In this document: positions 42,917 to 52,926 of the stretch, piece by piece
Position numbering within the stretch: position 1 is the stretch's first letter
Layout: the number at the start of each line of letters is the position of its first letter
Assembly: GCA_027485415.1 (NCBI GenBank)
Contig: JAIXRC010000133.1
Location: 25,613-89,612, forward strand
Source of the DNA: Cryomorphaceae bacterium
GTDB lineage: Bacteria; Bacteroidota; Bacteroidia; Flavobacteriales_D; Crocinitomicaceae
Reading direction: 5' to 3'
Length of the DNA stretch: 64,000 nucleotides
The notes under the pieces: model-generated
Database searches by the model: none
What the model was told of the DNA's origin: nothing
What the model saw: only the letters and a program-made list of their open reading frames with translations
Program-made: the position numbers and the translations under genes

Positions 42917-45900
42917 TGGTCTTTGGTTAAGGTGAAAATGAAATCATCGGCCACAAGAATTTCTTCGTTCGTACCATTCAATATTTGCGGGGTATGGTTG
43001 ATTTGGTTCGCTAATACTTCTTCGGCAATATAGTGCGAAAAGGCGCGTATTCCTCGCGTTATCGTTTCGCTTCCGCAGTAAGAAATTACCACTCGGTCGG
43101 TTACTTCAAAACCGGCATCTTTGCGAGCGTTCTGAAGGCGGTTTACCACTTCACGAGCGATACCCTCTTGCGCCAATTCTTCGGTAATCTCGATGTCCAA
43201 GGCGACCGTTAGTAAGCCCTCCGTTGCGACAACCCATCCTGGAACGTCTTTGGTCGTTATTTCAAAGTCTGAAATTTCTAATTCGATGGTTGATCCATCA
43301 AGGGTAAGGGTAGTTCCTTGATCCTGCTCAATTTGTTGGATATCTTCAGAACTTAATCCGTTGATCCATGCGGCGATGGCCTTCATTTGAGCGCCGTATT
43401 TCGGGCCAATGGTTTTGAAATTGGGTTTCACCTGTTTCACCAAGGTGCTTACGTCCATCCATTCAATGGCCTTTACATTGACTTCCGATTGGATCAAGGC
43501 CGCCACCCGATTCAAACGGCTTTTAAAGGGCTCGCCGGTATCTGGAATCAAAATACGCGATAAAGGCTGCCGAACGCGAATTTTCTCTTTTTTACGCAAG
43601 CTAAGAACCAGGGAAGTAATCCTTTGCGCCAGATCGATTTCTTCTTCTAAAGCAGCGTTAATGAGGAGGGTATTGGCCCTTGGAAAGTCCGCTAAATGCA
43701 CGGACTCACCCTCTCTGCCTTGCGTTAAATCCAAGAATAAACGGTCCATGTAAAACGGAGCGATGGGCGCGGCAAGTATACTGAGTGATTTCAGGCAAGT
43801 ATACAGTGTTTGATAGGCGGCTAATTTATCTTGAGCGTCGTCGTTTTTCCAAAATCGCCTTCTTCCGAGCCGTACATACCAATTGGATAATTGATCGCTT
43901 ACGAAATCTTGCAGCTGACGCCCCGCGGTTGTTACGTCATAGCGTTCATAGCATGAGTCCACGAACTGGATTAAGCTGTTTAATTTGGATAAAATCCAAC
44001 GGTCCATTTCTGGACGGTTTTCAATAGGAATTTCGACTGCATTTGCGTCGAACTGGTCGACGTTGGCGTACAATGCAAAGAACGAATACGTGTTGTACAA
44101 GGTGCCAAAGAACTTTCGCTGCGTTTCTTGTATTCCCGCCTCGTCAAATTTTAAATTGTCCCAAGGTTGCGCATTGGTTAGCATATACCACCTCGTTGCG
44201 TCGGCACCGTAGGTATCTAAGGTAATGAAAGGGTCTACCGTATTACCGAGTCGTTTCGACATTTTCTGCCCGAATTTATCCAAAACGAGTCCGTTTGAAA
44301 GGACATTTTTATAGGCCGGTTTTCCAAAAACCAAAGAAGAAATGGTGTGCAAGGTGTAAAACCAACCACGGGTTTGATCAACGCCTTCAGCAATAAAATC
44401 GGCAGGATAATGGCTTCCTTCGTCGATAAATGATTTGTTTTCAAAAGGATAATGCCATTGGGCATAAGGCATGGCCCCCGAATCAAACCACACATCGATT
44501 AAATCGCTTTCACGACGCATCGGCTTTCCAGATGGAGACACCAAAACAATGGGATCTAAGGCGTGTTTGTGAAGATCAATCAACGAATAATTGTGGTCGC
44601 TCATGTTTCCCGGCTCAAAATCTTTCAAGGGGTTTTCTTGCATCAAGCCTGCTTTTACCGACGCTTCACAAGCCTCGTATAAATCTGCTACCGATCCAAT
44701 GCACATCCGTTCGTCTCCTTCTTCAGTACTCCAAATGGGAATTGGGATTCCCCAGTAGCGCGAGCGAGATAAATTCCAATCGTTGGCATTCTCCAACCAT
44801 TTTCCGAAACGGCCACTGCCGGTAGATTCTGGATTCCAATGGATGGTTTTGTTCAGTTCAACCAAGGCTTCTCGGTTTTCTGCTACACGGATAAACCAAG
44901 AATCTAAAGGGTAATACAAAACGGGCTTATCCGTTCGCCAACAATGCGGATAACTGTGTTCGTATTTTTCCACTTTGAACGCTAAGCCTCGCTCCTTCAA
45001 TTGAATGGCAATTTCTACGTCCACGGATTTTTCCGGCGCCTCTCCTTCTGGGTAATACTCGTTTTTGACATATTTTCCCCCTAAGTCCCCAACCTCTGCA
45101 CGAAACCTCCCCTGCAAATCCACCAGAGGAACAGGGTTCCCGTTTTCATTGGGAATTAACATTGCAGGGACGCCCGCTTCTTGGGCAACGCGCGCATCGT
45201 CGGCACCAAAAGTTGGCGCCGTATGAACTATACCGGTTCCGTCTTCTGTGGTCACAAAACTCCCACCAATGACACGAAACGCTTCTTGAGGCCGATCCAT
45301 GGGTTGACAATACGGCAACAGCTGCTCGTATTGGATTCCTAACAACCGTTGTCCCTCAAAAGCAGGCTCACAATAGTAGGGAAGAACTTTTTTGTCTTCC
45401 GACATCACCAAGGCCTCGAGGTTATCAACGCGCAAGAATCCTTTGCCAAATAACGAAGTTACCAATGCAGCGGCACAAACCACTTCCATTCTTTCGAACG
45501 TGTAGGGGTTAAAGGTGTGAATTAAGGCATATTCTATCGTAGGCCCAACCGTAAGGGCCGTATTGGAAGGCAAGGTCCATGGTGTCGTTGTCCAAGCCAA
45601 AAAGTACCGGTTGTCTCCGTAATTTCCCCAAGGATTTTCTTGGTTGGGGAGCCATTTAAATTGAGCAACAACGGTAGTGTCTTTGACAGTTTTGTAACAT
45701 CCAGGTTGGTTCAATTCGTGGGAAGAAAGTCCAGTTCCTGCTTTCGGGGAATAAGGCTGAATAGTATAGCCTTTGTAGAGCAAGTTTTTTTCGTACAACT
45801 CATGCAGCAACCACCAAACCGACTCCATGTATTTACTGTCGTAGGTTACATACGGAGCATTCATATCAACCCAGTAACCCATGTTTTTGGTGAGACGATT

Positions 45901-46293
45901 CCAAATATCCGTATAGCGCATCACTGCATTTTTGCAAGCAGTGTTGTATTCATCCACCGAAATTTTGGTCCCGATATCTTCTTTGGTGATTCCAAGCTCC
46001 TTTTCTACTCCGAGCTCTACTGGTAAGCCATGCGTATCCCACCCGGCTTTCCTGTTTACTCGATATCCTTTAAGGGTTTTGTAACGGCAAAACGTGTCTT
46101 TGATCGCCCTTCCCATAACGTGGTGAATTCCTGGAACCCCATTGGCCGATGGCGGCCCTTCGTAAAAAACAAAGTCCCCTTCTTTTCCTTTTTGATCAAT
46201 GGATTTTTTAAATATTTCGTGCTGCTCCCAATGCGCATTAATTTCTTCAGCAATACCCGTTAAATGGAGGCCCTTATATTCCCTAAAACCCAT
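42913..46293 (-). CDS. ileS: Isoleucine--tRNA ligase
   Basis: The 1126-residue class I synthetase charges tRNA-Ile. The HIGH-type motif is in PSANGVPGIHHVMGRAIKD, the KMSKS loop is GQKMSKRLGN, and the CP1 editing domain includes FLAWTTTPWTLPSNTAL. The size and the GIHHVMGR form correspond to the eukaryote-like (type 2) IleRS class, which includes naturally mupirocin-tolerant enzymes. The rest of the chain is the anticodon domain and a C-terminal extension. A TATTTTTG -7 lies upstream. Confidence 0.97.
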   Translation of the reverse strand: MGFREYKGLHLTGIAEEINAHWEQHEIFKKSIDQKGKEGDFVFYEGPPSANGVPGIHHVMGRAIKDTFCRYKTLKGYRVNRKAGWDTHGLPVELGVEKELGITKEDIGTKISVDEYNTACKNAVMRYTDIWNRLTKNMGYWVDMNAPYVTYDSKYMESVWWLLHELYEKNLLYKGYTIQPYSPKAGTGLSSHELNQPGCYKTVKDTTVVAQFKWLPNQENPWGNYGDNRYFLAWTTTPWTLPSNTALTVGPTIEYALIHTFNPYTFERMEVVCAAALVTSLFGKGFLRVDNLEALVMSEDKKVLPYYCEPAFEGQRLLGIQYEQLLPYCQPMDRPQEAFRVIGGSFVTTEDGTGIVHTAPTFGADDARVAQEAGVPAMLIPNENGNPVPLVDLQGRFRAEVGDLGGKYVKNEYYPEGEAPEKSVDVEIAIQLKERGLAFKVEKYEHSYPHCWRTDKPVLYYPLDSWFIRVAENREALVELNKTIHWNPESTGSGRFGKWLENANDWNLSRSRYWGIPIPIWSTEEGDERMCIGSVADLYEACEASVKAGLMQENPLKDFEPGNMSDHNYSLIDLHKHALDPIVLVSPSGKPMRRESDLIDVWFDSGAMPYAQWHYPFENKSFIDEGSHYPADFIAEGVDQTRGWFYTLHTISSLVFGKPAYKNVLSNGLVLDKFGQKMSKRLGNTVDPFITLDTYGADATRWYMLTNAQPWDNLKFDEAGIQETQRKFFGTLYNTYSFFALYANVDQFDANAVEIPIENRPEMDRWILSKLNSLIQFVDSCYERYDVTTAGRQLQDFVSDQLSNWYVRLGRRRFWKNDDAQDKLAAYQTLYTCLKSLSILAAPIAPFYMDRLFLDLTQGREGESVHLADFPRANTLLINAALEEEIDLAQRITSLVLSLRKKEKIRVRQPLSRILIPDTGEPFKSRLNRVAALIQSEVNVKAIEWMDVSTLVKQVKPNFKTIGPKYGAQMKAIAAWINGLSSEDIQQIEQDQGTTLTLDGSTIELEISDFEITTKDVPGWVVATEGLLTVALDIEITEELAQEGIAREVVNRLQNARKDAGFEVTDRVVISYCGSETITRGIRAFSHYIAEEVLANQINHTPQILNGTNEEILVADDFIFTLTKDQ

Positions 46294-46316
46294 GTTTTTT
46301 AGCTAAAATTTTCCGT

Positions 46317-46324
46317 CAAAAATA
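46317..46324 (-). promoter_or_regulatory. -7 element for ileS
   Basis: The minus strand reads TATTTTTG (TAnnTTTG), 23 bases before the ileS ATG. Confidence 0.5.
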
Positions 46325-46392
46325 CGATAAAACAGGCAAACCGAGATACCAACAACTCCTAGATGTTTCGTACCTTCGTCCTAAAAAGTACC

Positions 46393-47121
46393 ATGCGCCA
46401 CGCTGTTTTGTCCCTTTTTCTGCTCTTCAATGCGGTATTCGTTGTAATTGCACAACCATTTACCTTACCGAAGTTGCCCTATGCATACCAAGATTATGCA
46501 CCGTATATCGATGCGCAAACCATGGAAATTCACCTTACCAAACACCACCAAGCCTATGTTAATAATCTCAATAAAGCGCTTAAAGGAACACCCTACGACG
46601 ACTATACGCTTGAGGATGTTTTATTGAATAAGTCGGCGTTAAGCAGTGATGCCATACGCAACAACGCGGGAGGACACTATAACCATTCGTTGTTTTGGGA
46701 AATTTTAGCGCCAAAAGCAAAACAAGGCGCCATTAGTGCGGATCTTTCCAAAGAAATTAACACCTCTTTTGGCAATTTGGACTCCTTGAAAAAAGAACTC
46801 AACAAAGCGGCAATGTCCCGCTTTGGTTCCGGTTGGGCCTGGTTAATACTAACCCCTGAATTGAAGCTTGCTGTGGTTTCCACCGCCAATCAAGACAATC
46901 CGTTGATGCACTTGGATGCCCAAAGAGGTATTCCAATAGCCGGAATCGATGTTTGGGAACACGCATATTACCTGAATTACCAAAACCGTCGCGCCGATTA
47001 TTTGTCGGCGGTGTGGGAATTACTCAATTGGCAGATAATTTCCGAAAAATATCAGAAGGCAAAGGAAAACACCGCTCTTATGGGGCGTATAGCTCCCCTC
47101 AAGAAAAAGAAGAAAGGATAA
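46393..47121 (+). CDS. sodA: Exported superoxide dismutase (Fe/Mn family)
   Basis: The start MRHAVLSLFLLFNAVFVVIAQPF at 46393 gives 242 residues with a clear signal peptide cleaved near IAQ; the earlier in-frame ATG at 46363 sits on a promoter-like TACCTTCG. Metal ligands occur in order: His in EIHLTKHHQAYVN, His in GHYNHSLFW, and Asp and His in DVWEHAYYLNY. The fold is Fe/Mn SOD. Export implies defence against superoxide outside the cytoplasm. Metal choice cannot be decided from this alone. A lysine-rich tail (LKKKKKG) closes the protein. Confidence 0.93.
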   Translation: MRHAVLSLFLLFNAVFVVIAQPFTLPKLPYAYQDYAPYIDAQTMEIHLTKHHQAYVNNLNKALKGTPYDDYTLEDVLLNKSALSSDAIRNNAGGHYNHSLFWEILAPKAKQGAISADLSKEINTSFGNLDSLKKELNKAAMSRFGSGWAWLILTPELKLAVVSTANQDNPLMHLDAQRGIPIAGIDVWEHAYYLNYQNRRADYLSAVWELLNWQIISEKYQKAKENTALMGRIAPLKKKKKG

Positions 47122-47182
47122 AAAAAGGGCGTTTTTTGTGCTTTACCTTAACCTTTCGGATAAATATGCGTAAGGGGTACGC

Positions 47183-48538
47183 ATGAGCCCAGACTTAACC
47201 AAAGAATTCCTCCAAGAAATTAGGTCGCGAATCGCTTCGGACGATGCGCCTTGGCTCAAAGAGCACGTGCTGCATTTGCATTACGCCGATGTGGCCGAAA
47301 TTCTCGACCAACTCACCAACGAAGAGGCAAAATACGTTTACTTTCTCGTAGAAGACGAAGACCTGCAAGGCGATATCTTAATGGAGCTCGACGAAGATGT
47401 TCGGGATCGATTTATTGCCTCTCTTTCCTCCAAAGAAATTGCAGACCAGCTCGAAAACCTCGATTCCGATGATGCGGCCGACATTCTAGGTGAACTGTCC
47501 AAGGATCAAATCCAACAGGTCATCGCGCAAATGGAAGACGATGATGCCGCTGAAGACATTGTCGACCTCTTGAATTACGACGACGATTCGGCCGGGGGAT
47601 TGATGCAAAAAGAGTTCTTTCAAGCCCATGTTGAATGGACGGTGCGACGCGCCATTATGGAGCTGAGAAAACAGGCCGAGGACGTTGAAAAAGTGTACAA
47701 TATATTTGTAGTGAATGAGGCGGAACAACTCGTTGGGGTACTTTCCCTGAAACGGCTCATTTTCGCCGATACACGCACCACCATAGAGGAGCTTTATCAA
47801 TCGAAGAACATTATTAAAGTTACCACCAGCGATTCCGCGGAAGAGGTTGCGCGCATCATGGAAAAATACGATTTAGTATCCATTCCGGTTGTTGATTATC
47901 AAAACAAACTCGTTGGAAGGATTACCCTCGATGATGTCGTTGATTATATTAAGGAGGAGGCCGACAAGGATTTTAAAATGGCTACGGGGATCAACGAGAA
48001 TTCAGATTCCTCTACTTCCATCATCAAGTCAAGTCTTTCGAGGCTACCATGGTTAATTATTGCCATGGTGGGAGGCACCATCGGAGCAAAGGTTATTTCC
48101 AATTTTGAGGGAGGCTTATCGCAACTTCCTGCTTTAGCTTTTTTTATTCCTTTGATTACCGCAATGGGAGGAAATGTAGGCGTGCAATCCTCGGCGATTG
48201 TGGTTCAAGCGATTGCCAAGGGAGATATTGCCGTAAAACGAATAATGCCAAGGATAGCCAAAGAGGCAACCGTTGGTTTAATGAACGGTATCATCCTTTC
48301 TGCCTTGATATTTGGGGTCGCAGTATTTTTCGCCAACGTTCAATTAGCAGTTGTAGTGAGTTTGTCTTTGCTCACAGTAATCGTTTTTGCATCGACCTTT
48401 GGAACCATTTTTCCATTAGTTCTGCACAGGTATCGAATTGACCCCGCTTTGGCGATTGGGCCGTTTGTAACCACCCTCAATGACGTCATTGGCTTGTTTA
48501 TTTATTTTTCCATAGGCATGCTGCTGTTTCATTTATAG
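47183..48538 (+). CDS. mgtE: Magnesium transporter MgtE
   Basis: The 451-residue inner-membrane channel imports magnesium. The acidic N domain (about residues 1-130) is made of short helical repeats (LDSDDAADILGELSKDQ). Two CBS domains follow (SIPVVDYQNKLVGRITLDDVVDYI) that sense intracellular magnesium. Five C-terminal helices include the conserved pore segment FFIPLITAMGGNVGVQSSAI. The layout and length are typical. The gene lies 61 bp after sodA. Confidence 0.97.
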   Translation: MSPDLTKEFLQEIRSRIASDDAPWLKEHVLHLHYADVAEILDQLTNEEAKYVYFLVEDEDLQGDILMELDEDVRDRFIASLSSKEIADQLENLDSDDAADILGELSKDQIQQVIAQMEDDDAAEDIVDLLNYDDDSAGGLMQKEFFQAHVEWTVRRAIMELRKQAEDVEKVYNIFVVNEAEQLVGVLSLKRLIFADTRTTIEELYQSKNIIKVTTSDSAEEVARIMEKYDLVSIPVVDYQNKLVGRITLDDVVDYIKEEADKDFKMATGINENSDSSTSIIKSSLSRLPWLIIAMVGGTIGAKVISNFEGGLSQLPALAFFIPLITAMGGNVGVQSSAIVVQAIAKGDIAVKRIMPRIAKEATVGLMNGIILSALIFGVAVFFANVQLAVVVSLSLLTVIVFASTFGTIFPLVLHRYRIDPALAIGPFVTTLNDVIGLFIYFSIGMLLFHL

Positions 48539-48554
48539 GTTTATTGCGATAACC

Positions 48555-48562
48555 TATCTTTG
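48555..48562 (+). promoter_or_regulatory. -7 element for lysS
   Basis: TATCTTTG matches TAnnTTTG and ends 20 bases before the lysS ATG. Confidence 0.55.
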
Positions 48563-48582
48563 TACCGTTAAATTTTCAACAC

Positions 48583-50271
48583 ATGAGCCAAGAACTGTCA
48601 GAACAAGAAGAACAAAGACGCTTAACCCTACAAAAAATACGGGAATTGGGCATGGAGCCTTATCCCGCAGAAGCGTTTGAGGTAACCCACTTTGCCGAAT
48701 CCATCAAGGCAGAATTCCAGGAACACCAAACGGTACAAATCGCAGGACGAATGATGAGCCAGCGAATCATGGGGAAGGCTTCGTTTGCCGAGTTACAGGA
48801 TAGTTCTGGTAGAATTCAAGTGTATTTTAACCGCGATGAATTATGCCCAGGAGAGGACAAAACCCTTTACAATGAAGTATTTAAAAAGCTCCTGGACCTA
48901 GGAGATTTCATTGGGATTACTGGGCAAGTTTTTAAAACCCAAGTTGGGGAAATTTCGGTGAACGTGACTTCCTTTAAATTGCTAAGCAAGGCGTTAAAGC
49001 CCCTTCCATTACCAAAAACCGATGCTGATGGCAATACGCACGATGCTTTCACCGATCCAGAATTGCGCTATCGTCAACGGTATGTTGATTTAGTGGTGAA
49101 TCCAAAAGTCAAGGAAACATTTGTTACCCGTTCAAAGGTTTTTTCGGTCATGCGGAAAATTTTTGATCAACACGGCTTTTTAGAGGTTGAAACCCCCATT
49201 TTACAGCCGATTCCCGGAGGAGCAGCGGCAAGACCTTTTATAACGCATCACAACGCTTTGGATATTCCTTTGTACCTCCGAATTGCTAATGAATTGTACC
49301 TCAAACGTTTGATTGTAGGCGGATTTGATGGGGTGTTTGAGTTTGCTAAGGATTTCAGGAATGAAGGAATGGATCGCACCCATAACCCAGAGTTTACGGT
49401 GATGGAACTCTATGTCGCGTACAAAGATTACCGATGGATGATGGAATTCACGGAAAATCTATTGCAAGAAATAGCTCTCGCCGTTTGTGGAACCACCGAA
49501 ATTCGTGTTGGACAAAACAACATTTCCCTTAAGGCTCCCTTTAAGCGCGTTACCATGCGAGAAGCCATCCTGGAACATACCGGATATGACATTGCGGATA
49601 AATCCGAAGAACAATTGCGGTCGATTTGCGCAGCATTGAATATCGAGACACAGCCGGAAATGGGCGTTGGTAAATTAATTGATGAGATTTTCGGAGAAAA
49701 ATGTGAAGGAAACTACCTCAATCCAACGTTCATCACCGATTACCCCATTGAAATGTCACCGTTATGTAAACGTCACCGGGACAATCCTTCCCTTACCGAG
49801 CGCTTCGAGTTGATGATCAACGGTAAAGAGGTGGCGAACGCCTATTCAGAATTGAACGACCCCATCGATCAACGGGAACGATTTGAAACACAGTTGCAAC
49901 TTTCAGAGCGAGGCGACAATGAGGCGATGTTTATTGATCAAGACTTTTTACGCGCCTTAGAGTACGGAATGCCGCCAACTTCTGGGATTGGCATTGGAAT
50001 GGACCGTTTGGTCATGTTGCTCACCAATAATCATTCAATCCAAGAGGTTTTGTTCTTCCCTCAAATGCGCCCCGAAAAAACAGTTTCTCTTTCTGAATTA
50101 GACAAAGCGATTCTAAGCATTTGTACTGACACGGCTCAACTATTGTCGGATGCAAGGTCAAAAGTTGACTGCAGCAACAAACAATGGGATTTAAGCGTAA
50201 AGCACTTAACGAAAAATCAGTTGGTCAAAGTTTACAAGGAACAAGACGAGCTGTTGATTAAGAAAGTCTAA
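48583..50271 (+). CDS. lysS: Lysine--tRNA ligase
   Basis: The 562-residue class IIb synthetase charges tRNA-Lys. The N-terminal OB domain is followed by class II motif 1 around [20 protein letters not shown], motif 2 [20 protein letters not shown] and motif 3 [22 protein letters not shown]-terminal extension of about 60 residues after the QMRPE end is present, as in Bacteroidota relatives. The last 14 bases overlap the convergent recX. Confidence 0.98.
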   Translation: MSQELSEQEEQRRLTLQKIRELGMEPYPAEAFEVTHFAESIKAEFQEHQTVQIAGRMMSQRIMGKASFAELQDSSGRIQVYFNRDELCPGEDKTLYNEVFKKLLDLGDFIGITGQVFKTQVGEISVNVTSFKLLSKALKPLPLPKTDADGNTHDAFTDPELRYRQRYVDLVVNPKVKETFVTRSKVFSVMRKIFDQHGFLEVETPILQPIPGGAAARPFITHHNALDIPLYLRIANELYLKRLIVGGFDGVFEFAKDFRNEGMDRTHNPEFTVMELYVAYKDYRWMMEFTENLLQEIALAVCGTTEIRVGQNNISLKAPFKRVTMREAILEHTGYDIADKSEEQLRSICAALNIETQPEMGVGKLIDEIFGEKCEGNYLNPTFITDYPIEMSPLCKRHRDNPSLTERFELMINGKEVANAYSELNDPIDQRERFETQLQLSERGDNEAMFIDQDFLRALEYGMPPTSGIGIGMDRLVMLLTNNHSIQEVLFFPQMRPEKTVSLSELDKAILSICTDTAQLLSDARSKVDCSNKQWDLSVKHLTKNQLVKVYKEQDELLIKKV

Positions 50272-50722
50272 CAAGTTCTAGGATGGCCGACATTTCATAA
50301 CCCTTGGACAACAAAAACCGTACGATTTTTGCGGTTTTCTTGGGGCCTTCGGGTTCATTTCGCAAGGCTTGTTTTTTTTTCTCAAACCAATCCACCAAGC
50401 GTTTATTTTGGTCGTTCGTTTCCAATTGGCTCAACCCTATTTGGATAAGGTGCTCAGGTATTCGATGGGTCTTCAACCCCGCTTTTATTTTGTGTTTTCC
50501 CCATCCTTTAATCTTAAATTTCCCTTGCACATAGGCTTCCACAAAGCGTTGTTCATTTAAAAAGTTATGGGAAGTAAGGTGTTTAATAACCGCTTCTATT
50601 TGCTCTTCATGCAGGCCCTTCCGGCCGAGCTTGAGCTGTATTTCATTCGAACTGCGTTCTTGGTAGGCACAAAAACGCTCCATTTCCGTAATCCACCGCG
50701 GTAAATCAGGGGTAGTTGACAT
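50258..50722 (-). CDS. recX: Regulatory protein RecX
   Basis: The 154-residue all-helical protein modulates RecA filament activity. RecX hallmarks are the first-helix pattern [19 protein letters not shown], then [30 protein letters not shown] and the late [16 protein letters not shown]. It sits directly after rng on the minus strand (1-base overlap) and its tail overlaps lysS by 14 bases. No recA is in the window. Confidence 0.93.
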   Translation of the reverse strand: MSTTPDLPRWITEMERFCAYQERSSNEIQLKLGRKGLHEEQIEAVIKHLTSHNFLNEQRFVEAYVQGKFKIKGWGKHKIKAGLKTHRIPEHLIQIGLSQLETNDQNKRLVDWFEKKKQALRNEPEGPKKTAKIVRFLLSKGYEMSAILELVRLS

Positions 50723-52275
50723 TATAATTCAATCGGCTCTTGCTGCTGGTCAACAAAGGAATACTGCAGCAATTGAAAAGAAGTGTTGGGTGTAATGGGC
50801 ACCCATGTTTTAAACTTAAAATACCATTTCCATTGCATCGAACGGAATAACCCTCCTTTTTTGAAGTAGCCTTCGAGGTAGGGATGCACTTGAAGCGAAA
50901 AGCCTTTTAACCCTTTGTCTTTCAATAAAAAAGCAAGGTTGTTTTCGATTTCTTCCGCAAAAAGAATGCTGGCTTGAATTTCACCGGTTCCATTACATGT
51001 TGGACAGGTTTCATTGGTTTCAATTTCCGTTACTTCCCGCACCCGTTGTCGTGTAATTTCTACTACACCGAATTTGGAAGGGGGGATGATGTTATGTCGA
51101 GCACGGTCGTTCTTCATGAACTCTTTCAGTTTTTCATAAAGCTTTCGGTTGTTGTCGCGTTCGTGCATGTCGATAAAGTCGATGCAAATGATCCCTCCCA
51201 TATCGCGCAACTGTAAGACGCGAGCAATTTCTTCTGCCGCTTCAATATTGGTGGCCAATGCGTTGGATTCTTGACCATCTGCTCCTTTCCTATTGCCGCT
51301 GTTGACATCAATAACATGCATAGCTTCGGTGTGCTCTATGATGAGGTAACCACCGCTTGGCATAGGCACTTTTTTACCAAAAAGCACCTTGATTTGCTTG
51401 TTGATGCCATAACGTTCGAAAATAGGAATTCGGCCGTCGTAGTGTTTTACAATAGAGCTTTTTCCAGGGGCAATTTGTTCTACAAATGAAGAGATTTCGT
51501 CATGAGTTTCCTTGGAATTAACATGAACGTTTGTAAAATCTCCGTTCAATAAATCACGTAGAATAGAAGAGGTTGTGTTAATTTCTCCAAGAATTCTCTT
51601 GGGTGAATTACTTCCTTTCAGGTTCTTGAAAATGACTTCCCATTTTTCCATCAGCTGCGCCAAATCTTGCTCCAATTCCGCCAAGGTTCTATTTTCCGCA
51701 ACCGTTCGGATGATGGCACCGAAGTTTTTAGGTAGCAAGCCTTCTAGGGCATCCTTCAAGCGTTTTTTCTCTTCCTGTGACTTAATTTTTTGAGAGACAG
51801 AAATTTTATTGGAGAAGGGAGAAAGTACGATGTATCTTCCTGCAAGGGTTACTTCAGAAGAGAGCCGAGGTCCCTTCGTTGAAATGGGCTCTTTGGCAAC
51901 CTGAACCAACACAAATTGACTCGAAGAAACAACATCGTCGATTTTGCCGTCTTTGTTGATTTCTGGTTCGGGTTTGAAGTAGTTTAATGCGGCAACATTT
52001 TGCTTGCCGCGAATGACGTCTTTGGTGTATTTGTTCAAAGAACCAAACTTAGGCCCTAAATCCAAATAATGAAGGAATGCATCCTTCTCATAACCAACAT
52101 CCACAAAAGCAGCATTCAAGCTAGGAGAAAGGCGTCGTATTTTACCAAGGTAAATATCCCCAACAACAAAGTCAGAGCTGCCCCGTTCTTCGTGCAATTC
52201 GATGAGTTTGCCATCACGCAACAATGCCAACCAAATACCATTTGGTCGAACATCCACAATTAGTTCTAAATTCAA
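50722..52275 (-). CDS. rng: Ribonuclease G/E family endoribonuclease
   Basis: The 517-residue enzyme cleaves single-stranded RNA in rRNA maturation and mRNA decay. The N-terminal S1 domain (about residues 38-130, GDIYLGKIRRLSPSLNAAFVD) is followed by the catalytic region GNRKGADGQESNALATNIEAAEEIARVLQLRD-type segment with conserved acidic metal ligands in IICIDFIDM. The zinc-link cysteines are in CPTCNGTG. The long RNase E scaffold tail is absent, so it is RNase G-like. Upstream is the COX24-like mini-protein and then HU. Confidence 0.96.
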   Translation of the reverse strand: MNLELIVDVRPNGIWLALLRDGKLIELHEERGSSDFVVGDIYLGKIRRLSPSLNAAFVDVGYEKDAFLHYLDLGPKFGSLNKYTKDVIRGKQNVAALNYFKPEPEINKDGKIDDVVSSSQFVLVQVAKEPISTKGPRLSSEVTLAGRYIVLSPFSNKISVSQKIKSQEEKKRLKDALEGLLPKNFGAIIRTVAENRTLAELEQDLAQLMEKWEVIFKNLKGSNSPKRILGEINTTSSILRDLLNGDFTNVHVNSKETHDEISSFVEQIAPGKSSIVKHYDGRIPIFERYGINKQIKVLFGKKVPMPSGGYLIIEHTEAMHVIDVNSGNRKGADGQESNALATNIEAAEEIARVLQLRDMGGIICIDFIDMHERDNNRKLYEKLKEFMKNDRARHNIIPPSKFGVVEITRQRVREVTEIETNETCPTCNGTGEIQASILFAEEIENNLAFLLKDKGLKGFSLQVHPYLEGYFKKGGLFRSMQWKWYFKFKTWVPITPNTSFQLLQYSFVDQQQEPIEL

Positions 52276-52334
52276 ATAGGAAAGAATTAGCCGTCTGAGG
52301 GTAAATCAGCCGTTTAAAACGGTTTAATTAAGGA

Positions 52335-52427
52335 CTATTTCTTTTTCTTATGGCGGTTTTTTCTCAACCTTTTCTTACGCTTGTGCGTCGCCATTTTATG
52401 TCTTTTTCTTTTCTTACCGCTAGGCAT
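52335..52427 (-). CDS. AURKAIP1/COX24-domain mini-protein (30 residues)
   Basis: This ORF is too short for the track. An ATG at 52427 opens a 30-codon frame, ending in TAG at 52335. The product MPSGKKRKRHKMATHKRKKR... is almost all Lys, Arg and His with the KRKKRLRKNRHK core of the AURKAIP1/COX24 domain, found in mitochondrial mS38 and in mycobacterial bS22. Bacteroidota encode such proteins, often annotated only by domain. A ribosome-bound role is inferred. It lies between HU and rng on the same strand. Confidence 0.88.
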   Translation of the reverse strand: MPSGKKRKRHKMATHKRKKRLRKNRHKKKK

Positions 52428-52527
52428 AACCTTATATTTTAATGTTGTTTACTTTTCGAAATACCACCTCCACTCAGAAAGATGGGGTGCAAAAGTAAGG
52501 TAAAAAATTGAAAACCAAAAAAGACTA

Positions 52528-52815
52528 CTACACTTTTACCTTCTGTTTAACTTGCTCAACAAAAACTTTAGCAGGCTTGAACGCCGGGATATTGTGTGCT
52601 GGAATAATGATCGTTGTATTTTTGGAAATGTTTCGGCCAGTTTTCTGTTTTCTTGTTCTCACAATAAAACTTCCAAATCCTCGAAGGTAGACATTCGTTC
52701 CTTCTGCCAAGGACGACTTAATGGAATCCATGACTGATTCAACTACACGTGACACTTCATTTTTTTCGAGCCCTGTTTCGTTGGAAATTTTATGAATAAG
52801 ATCTGCCTTTGTCAT
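52528..52815 (-). CDS. HU/IHF-family DNA-binding protein
   Basis: The 95-residue protein begins MTKADLIHKISNETGLEK and contains the conserved GFGSFIVRTRKQKTGRN segment and the long beta-arm (NTTIIIPAHNIPAFKPAK), where Pro intercalates into DNA. It is a standard HU/IHF subunit for nucleoid architecture. The order mutY (divergent), HU, COX24-like, rng is one I recognise from other Bacteroidota. Confidence 0.97.
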   Translation of the reverse strand: MTKADLIHKISNETGLEKNEVSRVVESVMDSIKSSLAEGTNVYLRGFGSFIVRTRKQKTGRNISKNTTIIIPAHNIPAFKPAKVFVEQVKQKVKV

Positions 52816-52860
52816 AATGTTTTCTTTTTACTTGTTGTTTGATTGTTGTATTTTCGACCG

Positions 52861-52868
52861 CAAAAATA
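52861..52868 (-). promoter_or_regulatory. -7 element for the HU gene
   Basis: The minus strand reads TATTTTTG, 45 bases before the HU ATG, within the divergent HU/mutY spacer. Confidence 0.45.
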
Positions 52869-52926
52869 GGATAGAATTGCCCATTTGACTATGTTTTTTC
52901 GAAAAAACCTCTTAAAAAATTCCTAA

